Shown: piece by piece, positions 54,770 to 63,202 of the stretch | How positions within the stretch are numbered: the stretch's first letter is position 1 | Layout: each line of letters opens with the position of its first letter | From: Streptomyces mirabilis | GTDB taxonomy: Bacteria > Actinomycetota > Actinomycetes > Streptomycetales > Streptomycetaceae | Assembly: GCF_039503195.1 (NCBI RefSeq) | Contig: NZ_JBCJKP010000001.1 | Coordinates: forward strand, 7,998,001-8,062,000 | Direction: 5' to 3' | Length of the DNA stretch: 64,000 nucleotides | The notes under the pieces: generated by a model | Databases searched by the model: none | Seen by the model: the letters and a program-made list of their open reading frames with translations, nothing else | What the model was told of the DNA's origin: nothing | Program-made: the position numbers and the translations under genes

Positions 54770-55561
54770 CTACGAGTTGATCTGCGTCTTCACCAGGCTC
54801 GAGAAGGTCGTCAGACGGGTGTAGACGCCCGGGTAGCCGGCCTCGGCGCAGCCGTTGCCCCAGGAGGTGATGCCCGCGAGGACGCCGCCGATGAGCAGCG
54901 GACCGCCGCTGTCGCCCTGGCAGGTGTCGGTACCGCCGTTGGTGTAACCGGCGCAGACCATGTCGCTGGCCACGAATTCGGAGCCGTAGGAGCCGGCGCA
55001 GCTGGAGTTGGACACGATCGGGACGGTCGCGGTGCGCAGTTGGTTGGAGGAGCTGCCGCTCTCCGAGGTGGTGCCCCAGCCGATGATGCGGGCGGTGGCG
55101 CCGGTGGCGTACACGCCGGTGTCCGTGGAGGCGACGTACGACGCCGGGGTGTACGACATCGACGTCGACAGGGTCAGTACGGCCACGTCGTCGCCGTTGG
55201 TGGCGTCGGTGTAGTCGGGGTTGATCCAGATCTTGCTGACCTTGCTGACGGTGCCGTTGGTGCCGTTGAGGTACGTTCTGCCGCCGACGACGCGGACGCT
55301 GCTCGTGGTCTCGCCGACCACGCAGTGGGCGGCGGTGACCACCTTGTTCGCCGCGACCAGGGTGCCACCGCAGAACTGGTTCTGCGAGGCGTCCGTGATC
55401 TGCATCATGAACGGGTACGCGGTGGTGGTCGTCGTCGTGCCGCCGACGATCGGCTGGGGGGCGGCGACGGCGCCGGGCGCGCCGAGGAGAGCGGTCGCGG
55501 CGGCGGCAGCGGTGGCCACGCAGAGAGCGGCGGTCCTCTTGGCACAGTTGAGCCCGAACAT
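54770..55561 (-). CDS. secreted trypsin-like serine protease (S1 family)
   Basis: ATG 55561 follows GAGGAGATCC; the product has 263 residues. A signal peptide is followed by a very short propeptide (APQP), and the mature enzyme begins at IVGG (38-41). The triad is His79 (TAAHC), Asp125 (DDVAVL) and Ser218 (GDSGGP). Asp212, six residues before the serine, sets trypsin-like cleavage after Lys/Arg. Six Cys (64/80, 188/203, 214/238) can form the three usual disulphides. It is close in layout to Streptomyces griseus trypsin. It would be secreted and self-activating, or activated by another protease. Confidence 0.95.
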   Translation of the reverse strand: MFGLNCAKRTAALCVATAAAAATALLGAPGAVAAPQPIVGGTTTTTTAYPFMMQITDASQNQFCGGTLVAANKVVTAAHCVVGETTSSVRVVGGRTYLNGTNGTVSKVSKIWINPDYTDATNGDDVAVLTLSTSMSYTPASYVASTDTGVYATGATARIIGWGTTSESGSSSNQLRTATVPIVSNSSCAGSYGSEFVASDMVCAGYTNGGTDTCQGDSGGPLLIGGVLAGITSWGNGCAEAGYPGVYTRLTTFSSLVKTQINS

Positions 55562-55803
55562 GGATCTCCTCAGAAGTTGCCGGTGGGGGGACGCGCGGGT
55601 GTGGGGGGTGAGGCACGGCGTCCGTGGGCTGACGCCGTGTGCCCGAGCGAGCGGCACGACGCTCACGCTAGAAGGCGGAAGGTGCCGCATCCAAGAGGGG
55701 AACCCCCTAGGCGAGTTGCGGGAGGGAAAACCCTTGCTCGAGAGGCACGGCGTTTAGTCACCGGTCGTTCGGCCGTGGGCTGTTGGGGGTTGCTCGCCCA
55801 GGT

Positions 55804-55829
55804 CCCCGCGCCCGTGAAGGGGCGCGGGG
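55804..55829 (-). terminator. hairpin terminator behind the LAL regulator
   Basis: CCCCGCGCCC and its complement surround a six-base loop, five bases after the stop codon of the large LuxR-type gene. It is a GC-rich stem without T-tract. Confidence 0.65.
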
Positions 55830-55833
55830 AAAT

Positions 55834-58650
55834 TCACCCGCTCCGGCGCCCCGCAGCCAGCCGAACGATGTCCACCCGCGACCGTATCCCCAGCTTCCGG
55901 TACACCCGCGTCAGCGTCGCCTCGACGGTCTTCACGCTGATGAACAGCCGCGCGGCTATCTCCCGGTTGGTGGCGCCCTCCATGACCAGCGCCGCGACCT
56001 GACGCTCCGTCGCGGCGAGGCTGTCGAGCGCGGCGGGAGCGAGCGGTGTCGTGGCCGAGGCCGCCGTCGGCCCGGCCGCACTCGCGGACTCCACCTGCCG
56101 CAGCCACGGCAGCGCCCGGCAGCGGCGGAACAGCCGCGTCGCCTCGTCGTAGGAGGTCGGCCCCGGCCGGTGGGTGCGCAGTCCGGCGAGGGCGTACGCC
56201 GCCCGGGCCTCCTCCAGGCCGTAGCCCAGCTTGCCCAGCCGGTCCTGAGCGGCCGTCAGCTGACGTACCGCGGGCCCCTGTTCACCGCGCGCGGCCCGCA
56301 CCAGCGCCTCCGCCCGGTCGAGCACGGCGAGCACGCTCTCCCGCCCGAGCCGCAGCGCCTGCGCCCGCGTGGCGTCGATGACGTCCTGCGCCTCGACCGG
56401 CTCACCGATCCGCACCAGCGCCTCGGCGAGGTCGCCGTGCCAGCGTCCCCGGGCCGGGTCCGTGACCCCGAGCCGTTCCTCCAGCTCCCGTACGCGCCGC
56501 AGGGACTGCACGACCGCGAGCGAGTCCCCGGCCACCAGCTGGGCGTGCCCGAGGGCGCCCAGGGCTCGCGAGAGGTAGACCAGGTCGCCGTCCTCCTCGG
56601 CGCGGTCCACGGCCTCCCGGGCCAGCGCCAGCGCCCGGTCGACGTCGCCGCCCGCGGCCTCGGCGAGCGAGGTGAACATGGCGGTGGCCGCCTCGCCGAT
56701 TCCCGTGTCGCGGGCCAGCCGCAGGCTCTCCCGGGCCAGGTCGAGCGCCCGCCCGCAGTGCCCGGAGCGCAGCTCGGTCTCGGCGAGCCCGCGCAGGAAG
56801 TGCACCTCGCTCTCGACCATCCCGCGCCGCCGCACCTCGCGCAGCAGGGCGGTGATCGTGGTGCGGGCCTCGGCGAGCTGGTCGCCCATGATCAGCCAGC
56901 GGAAGCGGGCGGCGCCGGCGCCGTTGTGGTCGCACGCCACCCGGGGGTCCTGCGGCTCGCGCATCGCCCGCTGGATGGTGGCGGGTGCGCCCGGGTGGCC
57001 CATCAGGGTCTCCATCTGGGCCTGGAAGCCGAGCGCGAGGAGTTCGGTGGGCCGGTCCCCGGCGCGGGCGGCGAGCTGGGCGGCGATCGCGGCCTCCTCG
57101 CGGCCCTTGGCCATCTCGCCCTCCACCAGCAGGGCCCGCCAGGCGAGTTGGTAGCGCACGAGCGCGAGCAGCCGGGGATCCTCCCCGGCGTCGGCGAGGG
57201 CCTGCGGGAAGACCGCGTCGACCTCGGCCATGGCCTGCCCCGCCGCGTCGATGACGACCATCCAGGCGCGGACGCGGTCCGCCGGCGCCGTGACCCGGCG
57301 GAGCGCGTCGCGGGCGATGTCCCGTGCGAGGTCCGACTCCCCGGCGGTCAGCGCGTCCTCGGCGGCCTGCAACCGCCGCTCGTCCGGGCCGGGAACGGTC
57401 TCCGGTGGAGTGTGCCGGGCCGCGAGCAGCCCGAGCCCGGCCGCGACCGAGGGCGCGCCCCGGTCCCTGGCCGCGGCCGCCGCCTCCCCGAGCCGGGCGG
57501 CGACCTGCGGATCGGTACCGGTGCTGGCCAGGGCGAGGTGCCGGGCCCGTTCGATGGGGTCGGAGGCGGCCGTGGAGAGCGCGGCATGGGCGGCGCGGCG
57601 TTCCTGGGCGCTCGCCTCCGCGTACAGGGCGGCCGAGATCATCGGGTGCGCGAACCGGATGCCCGGTGTCTCGCGCTCGGTAGCCAGCAGTCCGAGGGAG
57701 GCGGCGTGCGCGGTCTCGGCCTCGGCGTTGTCGCGCCCGGCCGCGTGCAGCAGCGTCAGCGTGGGGCGGGCGCCCGCGCTCGCGACGAGCAGGGTGCGAC
57801 GGGCTTCGGCCGAGAGCATCTCCAGACGACTGAGGACGAGCGCGCGCAACGAGGTCGGCACGGGCAGGGGTTCGCCGGGGCTCGGCCGGGCGGGATTCTC
57901 GGCGAGCGCGCGGCCGAGTTCCAGCGCGAAGAGCGGGTTGCCGCCGCTGGTGCGGTGGATGTCGCGGACGGTCGTGCGGGGCAGCCCGGTGTAGCCGCGG
58001 TGGCCGAGGAGTTCGGCGACCTGCGCGCGGGAGAGCGGGTTGAGCCGCACGGCCAGGGTGTCCGGCGGGGACGCGCGTAGATGGCGGTCGTGCTGTTGGT
58101 CCCGTGGCTCGGTGTCGGTGCGCACCGCGGACAGCATCCGTACGGGCATCTCGCCGAGCCTGCGGGCGGCGAAGCCGAGCAGTTCTGCGCTGGCCGGATC
58201 CAGCCACTGGAGGTCGTCGGCGACGATCAGGACCGGGCCCTGGGCGGCCAGCGCGCGCAGCACGGAGAGGACCGCGAGGCGCAGGGCGAGGCCGTCGCGT
58301 TGCAGGGTCGATTCTCCGCGGCCGGTGAGGGCCGATTCGAGGGCGGTGCGCTGCGGGGCGGGCAGCCGGTCGGAGACCTGGTCCACCACCAGGCCGAGGA
58401 GGTCGGCCAGGGCGAGGAAGGGCAGATGGGATTCGGACTCGGTCGCCGAGCAGCGCAAGACGGTGCGTGCCGATTCGGCGCATTCCGCGGCCAGCGCACG
58501 CAGAACGGTGGACTTTCCTATTCCGGCGGGGCCGTGCACCAGCACGCTGCCTCCGTCGGAGAGCTGCTCGCGCGCGCTCGCGAAGAGCTCCTCCCGTCCG
58601 ATGACCAGGTCGGGGCGGGGTCTCGCAGGCTCCTTGAAGTCCCCTCGCAC
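55834..58650 (-). CDS. LAL-type (large ATP-binding) LuxR-family regulator
   Basis: The preferred start is GTG 58650 behind GAGGGGAGCGGTGACC; a TTG at 58695 opens the frame further out. The product has about 938 residues. The N-terminal AAA-type ATPase has Walker A GPAGIGKS (40-47), Walker B VLIVADDLQWLD and DSxP-like parts. The middle consists of helical repeats (about 450-850). The C-terminal 65 residues are a LuxR HTH (LAATERQVAALVMEGATNREIAARL, VKTVEATLTRVYRKLGI). LAL proteins are pathway activators for polyketides or sugar use. Here the adjacent GAF-LuxR and acyl-CoA synthetase genes are possible targets. Confidence 0.9.
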   Translation of the reverse strand: MRGDFKEPARPRPDLVIGREELFASAREQLSDGGSVLVHGPAGIGKSTVLRALAAECAESARTVLRCSATESESHLPFLALADLLGLVVDQVSDRLPAPQRTALESALTGRGESTLQRDGLALRLAVLSVLRALAAQGPVLIVADDLQWLDPASAELLGFAARRLGEMPVRMLSAVRTDTEPRDQQHDRHLRASPPDTLAVRLNPLSRAQVAELLGHRGYTGLPRTTVRDIHRTSGGNPLFALELGRALAENPARPSPGEPLPVPTSLRALVLSRLEMLSAEARRTLLVASAGARPTLTLLHAAGRDNAEAETAHAASLGLLATERETPGIRFAHPMISAALYAEASAQERRAAHAALSTAASDPIERARHLALASTGTDPQVAARLGEAAAAARDRGAPSVAAGLGLLAARHTPPETVPGPDERRLQAAEDALTAGESDLARDIARDALRRVTAPADRVRAWMVVIDAAGQAMAEVDAVFPQALADAGEDPRLLALVRYQLAWRALLVEGEMAKGREEAAIAAQLAARAGDRPTELLALGFQAQMETLMGHPGAPATIQRAMREPQDPRVACDHNGAGAARFRWLIMGDQLAEARTTITALLREVRRRGMVESEVHFLRGLAETELRSGHCGRALDLARESLRLARDTGIGEAATAMFTSLAEAAGGDVDRALALAREAVDRAEEDGDLVYLSRALGALGHAQLVAGDSLAVVQSLRRVRELEERLGVTDPARGRWHGDLAEALVRIGEPVEAQDVIDATRAQALRLGRESVLAVLDRAEALVRAARGEQGPAVRQLTAAQDRLGKLGYGLEEARAAYALAGLRTHRPGPTSYDEATRLFRRCRALPWLRQVESASAAGPTAASATTPLAPAALDSLAATERQVAALVMEGATNREIAARLFISVKTVEATLTRVYRKLGIRSRVDIVRLAAGRRSG

Positions 58651-58863
58651 GGTCACCGCTCCCCTCGCTGTCGTGTCCGAGCCAATATTAGGCAACGACT
58701 CTTTGAATTTCGGAGTCTCGGGGTGGTGAGGGAAATAACAAGAGTGTTGGCATAACGTATTTCAGTGCGTCGCCGTCTGAATGGAGAACGCCAGGAGGAG
58801 GCCGCGGAGCGGCTGGTGACGGGGGTCGCGGAGCGGGCATAGGGGGCGGATGGGTCGGAAACC

Positions 58864-58920
58864 GCCGCGGAGCGACGGGGAAGAGGCCGCGGAGCGACGG
58901 GGAAGAGGCCGCGGAGCGGC
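58864..58920. repeat. tandem 22-bp repeats
   Basis: GCCGCGGAGCGACGGGGAAGAG occurs twice head to tail (58864-58885, 58886-58907), with a 13-base third partial copy. Related GCCGCGGAGCGG bits lie at 58801 and just after. The array is immediately downstream of the GAF-LuxR gene. Confidence 0.75.
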
Positions 58921-58942
58921 CAAAGCCGGGGGAGCCGGAAAG

Positions 58943-59782
58943 CTACGGGAGCAAACCGGCTCGGCGCGCGGCGACCACGGCCTCCCACCGGGTGCGCGCG
59001 CCGAGCTTGCGCATGGCCGAGCGCAGATACCCCTTGACCGTCTCGGGCCGCAGCCCCAACCGCTCGGCGGCAACCCCGTTGGTGGCTCCCGCCGCGACGC
59101 AGGCGAGAACGTCCACCTCGCGCGGGGCGAGGTCGACGCGGGGCGTCCGGGCGTCGGACACCGCCGCACCCGCCAGCCGCCCGCACGCCTCCAGCAGTTC
59201 GGCCCGCAGCGCCGGGTCGACGATGCGCGGCGCCAGTGCCCGCAGCGCCCCGTGCGCCTCGCGGACCTCTTCCCACGCGGGGCTCCCGACCGCCGGTTCG
59301 GGCTCCCGGGCGACGGTCAGCAGCCCCTGCGCCTCGTCCCGTACGACCAGCGCCTGCTCCACGTCCCGGGCCGCCGCCACCGCCGCGCCGAGCGTGCGGT
59401 CACCCAGGGGCTGGGCCGTGCGCAGGGCGCCGTACAACACCCCGCGCACCCGGCGGCGTACGACGACGGGTACGGCGATCACGGAGCACAGGCCCTCCGT
59501 GGCGACCGCCACGTCGTACTCGTGGCTGATCTGCCGGGAGGCGGAGTAGTCCGTCACCGCGCAGGGCCGGGCCAACGCGACCGCCTTGCCGCCCAGGCCG
59601 TTGCCCGAGGACACGGCGAGGGCGCTGAGCGCGGGCGTCGCCGTACCGCTGAGTTCGCTGATACGTACCTGGGCGCGACCGGGTTCGACGAGGCCGCCGA
59701 AGGCGACCGGCAGCCCCGTGGCGCGCCGCAGTCGTACCAGCGCACCACGCATCTCCACCGCCTCGGCCGTGTCTGCTGCCAC
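58943..59782 (-). CDS. GAF-domain LuxR-family regulator
   Basis: The chosen start is GTG 59782, seven bases behind AAGGGGCG; ATG 59836 is an alternative. The product has 279 residues. A GAF-like sensor fills residues about 15-165 (LRRATGLPVAFGGLVEPGRAQ, SVIAVPVVVRRRVRGVLYGALR). The last 65 residues are a LuxR HTH (LAPREVDVLACVAAGATNGVAAERLGLRPETVKGYLRSAM). The gene is divergent from the acyl-CoA synthetase pair with 115 bases between, and so is its likely regulator. The GAF ligand is unknown. Confidence 0.87.
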   Translation of the reverse strand: MAADTAEAVEMRGALVRLRRATGLPVAFGGLVEPGRAQVRISELSGTATPALSALAVSSGNGLGGKAVALARPCAVTDYSASRQISHEYDVAVATEGLCSVIAVPVVVRRRVRGVLYGALRTAQPLGDRTLGAAVAAARDVEQALVVRDEAQGLLTVAREPEPAVGSPAWEEVREAHGALRALAPRIVDPALRAELLEACGRLAGAAVSDARTPRVDLAPREVDVLACVAAGATNGVAAERLGLRPETVKGYLRSAMRKLGARTRWEAVVAARRAGLLP

Positions 59783-59897
59783 GTGTTCGCCCCTTCGTCG
59801 CGGCGTACCCCCGTTCGGGGGTGGTGAGACGTCCATCACGGAATACACGATGCTAGGGCCTTTGTCGAAGGCGGCTGTGCGGCAACGAGGAGGACAC

Positions 59898-61577
59898 ATG
59901 ACGGTGACGAACGGTGCGACGGACGAGTTCCGCGCCGCGCGGGACTTCCTGCTGGAGCACCGTGCGGACTACACCACGGCGTACGAGGGCTTCGACTGGC
60001 CCCGCCCGGACGCCTTCAACTGGGCGCTCGACTGGTTCGACGTCATCGCACGGGGCAACGACCGCACCGCCCTGCACATCGTCGAGGAGGACGGCGAGCG
60101 CGCCGAGTTCTCCTTCGCCGCCCTCTCCGAGCGTTCGAACCGGGTGGCCAACTGGCTGCGCGCGCGGGGCGTACGCGCCGAGGACCGCGTGCTGGTCATG
60201 CTCGGCAACCAGGTCGAACTGTGGGAGACGGCCCTCGCCGCGATGAAACTGCGCGCCGTCGTCATCCCCGCGACCACCCTGCTCGGCCCCGCCGACCTGC
60301 GCGACCGGGTCGAGCGCGGCCGCGTCCGGCATGTGATCGTGCGCGCCGAGGACGCCGAGAAGTTCGACGAGGTGCCCGGTCGCCACACCCGGATCACGGT
60401 GGGGGGAGCGCGGCCCGGCTGGCAGTCGTACGAGGAGGCGTACGCCGCCGACGCGAGCTTCGAGCCCGAGGGCGTCACCCACTCGGACGACCCCCTGATG
60501 CTCTACTTCACCTCCGGCACCACCGCCCGCCCCAAGCTCGTCGAACACACCCACGCCTCCTACCCGATCGGTCATCTGTCGACGATGTACTGGATCGGGC
60601 TCAAGCCCGGCGACGTGCATCTGAACATCTCCTCGCCCGGCTGGGCCAAGCACGCCTGGTCCAACCTCTTCGCGCCCTGGAACGCGGAGGCGACCGTCTT
60701 CATCCACAACTACACGCGCTTCGACCCGGGCCGGCTGATGGCGGAGATGGACCGGGCGGGCGTCACCACCTTCTGCGCCCCGCCCACGGTCTGGCGGATG
60801 CTCATCCAGGCCGACCTGACGCAGCTGCGCACCCCGCCACGCGAGGCCGTCGCCGCCGGTGAGCCGCTGAACCCGGAGGTCATCGAGCAGGTGCGGCGCG
60901 CCTGGGGCGTCACCATCCGGGACGGCTTCGGGCAGACCGAGACGGCCGTCCAGGTCTCCAACAGCCCCGGGCAGCAGCTCAAGACGGGCTCCATGGGACG
61001 GCCGAGTCCCGGCTTCCGTGTCGAACTCCTCGACCCGGTCACGGGTGCGCCCGGGGCGGTGGAGGGGGAGATCGCGCTCGATCTGTCGGCGCGACCGGTG
61101 GGCGTGATGACCGGCTACCACGGCGACGCCGACCGCACGGCGGAGGCGATGGCGGGAGGCTACTACCGCACCGGTGACATCGGCGCCCGGGACGAGGACG
61201 GATACATCACCTACGTCGGCCGCGCCGACGACGTGTTCAAGGCCTCCGACTACAAGATCTCGCCCTTCGAGCTGGAGAGCGCCCTCCTGGAGCACGAGGC
61301 GGTGGCGGAGGCGGCCGTCGTCCCGGCCCCCGACGAACTGCGGCTCGCCGTCCCGAAGGCGTACATCGTCCTCGCCACCGGCCACGCACCGGGCCCCGAC
61401 CTGGCGAAGGTGCTCTTCGAACACTCGCGGACGGTCCTCGCGCCGTACAAGCGCATCCGCCGTCTGGAGTTCGGCACACTTCCCAAGACCATCTCCGGCA
61501 AGATCCGCCGGATCGAGCTGCGCGAGGCCACGGCCGCCGGCTCGGACGCCGAGTACCGCGAGGAGGACTTCCGGTGA
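59898..61577 (+). CDS. acyl-CoA synthetase (AMP-binding), medium-chain type
   Basis: ATG 59898 follows GAGGAGGACAC; 559 residues. The ATP-loop motif is YFTSGTTARPKLVEHTH (P-loop near 203-219), then the adenylate site GFGQTE (near residue 350), YRTGDIGARDEDGYITYVGRADDVFK and the C-terminal Lys of LPKTISGKIRR. It activates carboxylic acids to acyl-CoA via the adenylate. The sequence is closest to the medium-chain/acetoacetyl-like group (FDWPRPDAFNWALDWFD at the start). It overlaps the next synthetase gene by four bases, so both are made together. Confidence 0.92.
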   Translation: MTVTNGATDEFRAARDFLLEHRADYTTAYEGFDWPRPDAFNWALDWFDVIARGNDRTALHIVEEDGERAEFSFAALSERSNRVANWLRARGVRAEDRVLVMLGNQVELWETALAAMKLRAVVIPATTLLGPADLRDRVERGRVRHVIVRAEDAEKFDEVPGRHTRITVGGARPGWQSYEEAYAADASFEPEGVTHSDDPLMLYFTSGTTARPKLVEHTHASYPIGHLSTMYWIGLKPGDVHLNISSPGWAKHAWSNLFAPWNAEATVFIHNYTRFDPGRLMAEMDRAGVTTFCAPPTVWRMLIQADLTQLRTPPREAVAAGEPLNPEVIEQVRRAWGVTIRDGFGQTETAVQVSNSPGQQLKTGSMGRPSPGFRVELLDPVTGAPGAVEGEIALDLSARPVGVMTGYHGDADRTAEAMAGGYYRTGDIGARDEDGYITYVGRADDVFKASDYKISPFELESALLEHEAVAEAAVVPAPDELRLAVPKAYIVLATGHAPGPDLAKVLFEHSRTVLAPYKRIRRLEFGTLPKTISGKIRRIELREATAAGSDAEYREEDFR

Positions 61578-63181
61578 GCACACTCTCCTACGCGCACGGG
61601 ACCAGCGCGACGGCCCTGCTCGGCGACACCATCGGGGCCAACCTGGACCGGGCGGTCGCGGCCTGGCCGGACCGGGAGGCGCTCGTCGACGTGCCGTCCG
61701 GGCGGCGCTGGACGTACGCCCAGTTCTCCGCGGGCGTCGACGAGTTGGCGTACGCGCTGCTGGCCACCGGCATCGCCAGGGGCGACCGGGTGGGCATCTG
61801 GGCGGTCAACTGCCCGGAGTGGGTGCTCGTCCAGTACGCCACCGCCCGCGTCGGCGCGATCATGGTGAACATCAACCCGGCCTACCGTACCCACGAGGTC
61901 GAGTACGTCCTCCAGCAGGCCGGCATCTCGCTGCTCTTCGCCTCCCTCAGCCACAAGACCAGCGACTACCGGGCGATGGTCGAGCAAGTGCGCGGCAGAT
62001 GCCCGCAGTTGCGGGAGACCGTCTACATCGGCGACCCGAGCTGGGACGCCCTGATCGGGCGTGGGACCCCCGATCTGTACGAGGACTTCCGGGTCCGTGG
62101 GAGCGAGCTGTCCTGCGACGACCCCATCAACATCCAGTACACCTCGGGCACGACGGGCTTTCCCAAGGGGGCGACCCTCTCCCACCACAACATCCTCAAC
62201 AACGGCTATTTCGTGGGCGAGTCGATCGCCTACAGCGAGCAGGACCGGATCTGCATCCCCGTGCCCTTCTACCACTGCTTCGGCATGGTGATGGGCAACC
62301 TCGCCGCGACCTCGCACGGCGCCTGCATGGTCATCCCCGCGCCCTCCTTCGATCCGGCGGCGACGCTCTGCGCGGTCCAGGAGGAGCGCTGCACCTCGCT
62401 GTACGGCGTACCGACCATGTTCATCGCGGAGTTGAACCTCCCCGGCTTCGCGACGTACGACCTGTCCTCGCTGCGCACCGGCATCATGGCGGGCTCGCCG
62501 TGCCCGGTCGAGGTGATGAAGCGCGTGGTCGCCGAGATGCACATGGCGGAGGTCTCCATCTGCTACGGCATGACCGAGACCTCGCCCGTGTCCCTGCAGA
62601 CCCGCAGGGACGACGATCTGGAGCACCGCACCGGCACCGTCGGCCGGGTGCTCCCGCACCTGGAGGTGAAGGTCGTCGACCCGGCGGACGGGGTGACGCA
62701 GCCCCGCGGCACCGCCGGAGAGCTGTGCACCCGCGGCTACAGCGTGATGCTCGGCTACTGGAACGAGCCCGAGAAGACCGCCGAGGCCGTCGACGCGGGG
62801 CGCTGGATGCACACGGGCGACCTCGCCGTGATGCGTGAGGACGGGTACGTCGAGATCGTCGGCCGCATCAAGGACATGATCATCCGCGGCGGCGAGAACA
62901 TCTACCCGCGCGAGATCGAGGAGTTCCTCTACGCCCATCCGAAGATCGCCGACGTCCAGGTGGTCGGGGTGCCCCACGAGCGCTACGGCGAGGAGGTGCT
63001 CGCCTGCGTCATCCCGCTGGACCCGGCCGACCCCCTGACGCTGGAGGAACTGCGCGCCTTCTGCGAGGGCCGGTTGGCCCACTACAAGATCCCCAGCCGC
63101 CTGCAGGTCCTGGAGTCCTTCCCGATGACGGTGTCGGGGAAGGTCCGCAAGATCGAACTGCGGCAGACCTACGCCGAATAG
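61574..63181 (+). CDS. acyl-CoA synthetase (AMP-binding), FadD-like
   Basis: The GTG start overlaps the first synthetase by four bases. The product has 535 residues: P-loop IQYTSGTTGFPKGATLSH, adenylate motif CYGMTET, TGDLAVMREDGYVEIVGRIKDMIIRGGENIYPREIE and the Lys of MTVSGKVRK. It resembles the FadD3/FadD35 group that activates long or ring-derived acids. A pair of different synthetases in one operon suggests the use of two acid substrates, or one catabolic route with two activation steps. No beta-oxidation gene is visible in the window; the operon may end here. Confidence 0.92.
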   Translation: MSTLSYAHGTSATALLGDTIGANLDRAVAAWPDREALVDVPSGRRWTYAQFSAGVDELAYALLATGIARGDRVGIWAVNCPEWVLVQYATARVGAIMVNINPAYRTHEVEYVLQQAGISLLFASLSHKTSDYRAMVEQVRGRCPQLRETVYIGDPSWDALIGRGTPDLYEDFRVRGSELSCDDPINIQYTSGTTGFPKGATLSHHNILNNGYFVGESIAYSEQDRICIPVPFYHCFGMVMGNLAATSHGACMVIPAPSFDPAATLCAVQEERCTSLYGVPTMFIAELNLPGFATYDLSSLRTGIMAGSPCPVEVMKRVVAEMHMAEVSICYGMTETSPVSLQTRRDDDLEHRTGTVGRVLPHLEVKVVDPADGVTQPRGTAGELCTRGYSVMLGYWNEPEKTAEAVDAGRWMHTGDLAVMREDGYVEIVGRIKDMIIRGGENIYPREIEEFLYAHPKIADVQVVGVPHERYGEEVLACVIPLDPADPLTLEELRAFCEGRLAHYKIPSRLQVLESFPMTVSGKVRKIELRQTYAE

Positions 63182-63202
63182 AGCGCTCCCCGCTGCCGGG
63201 GT

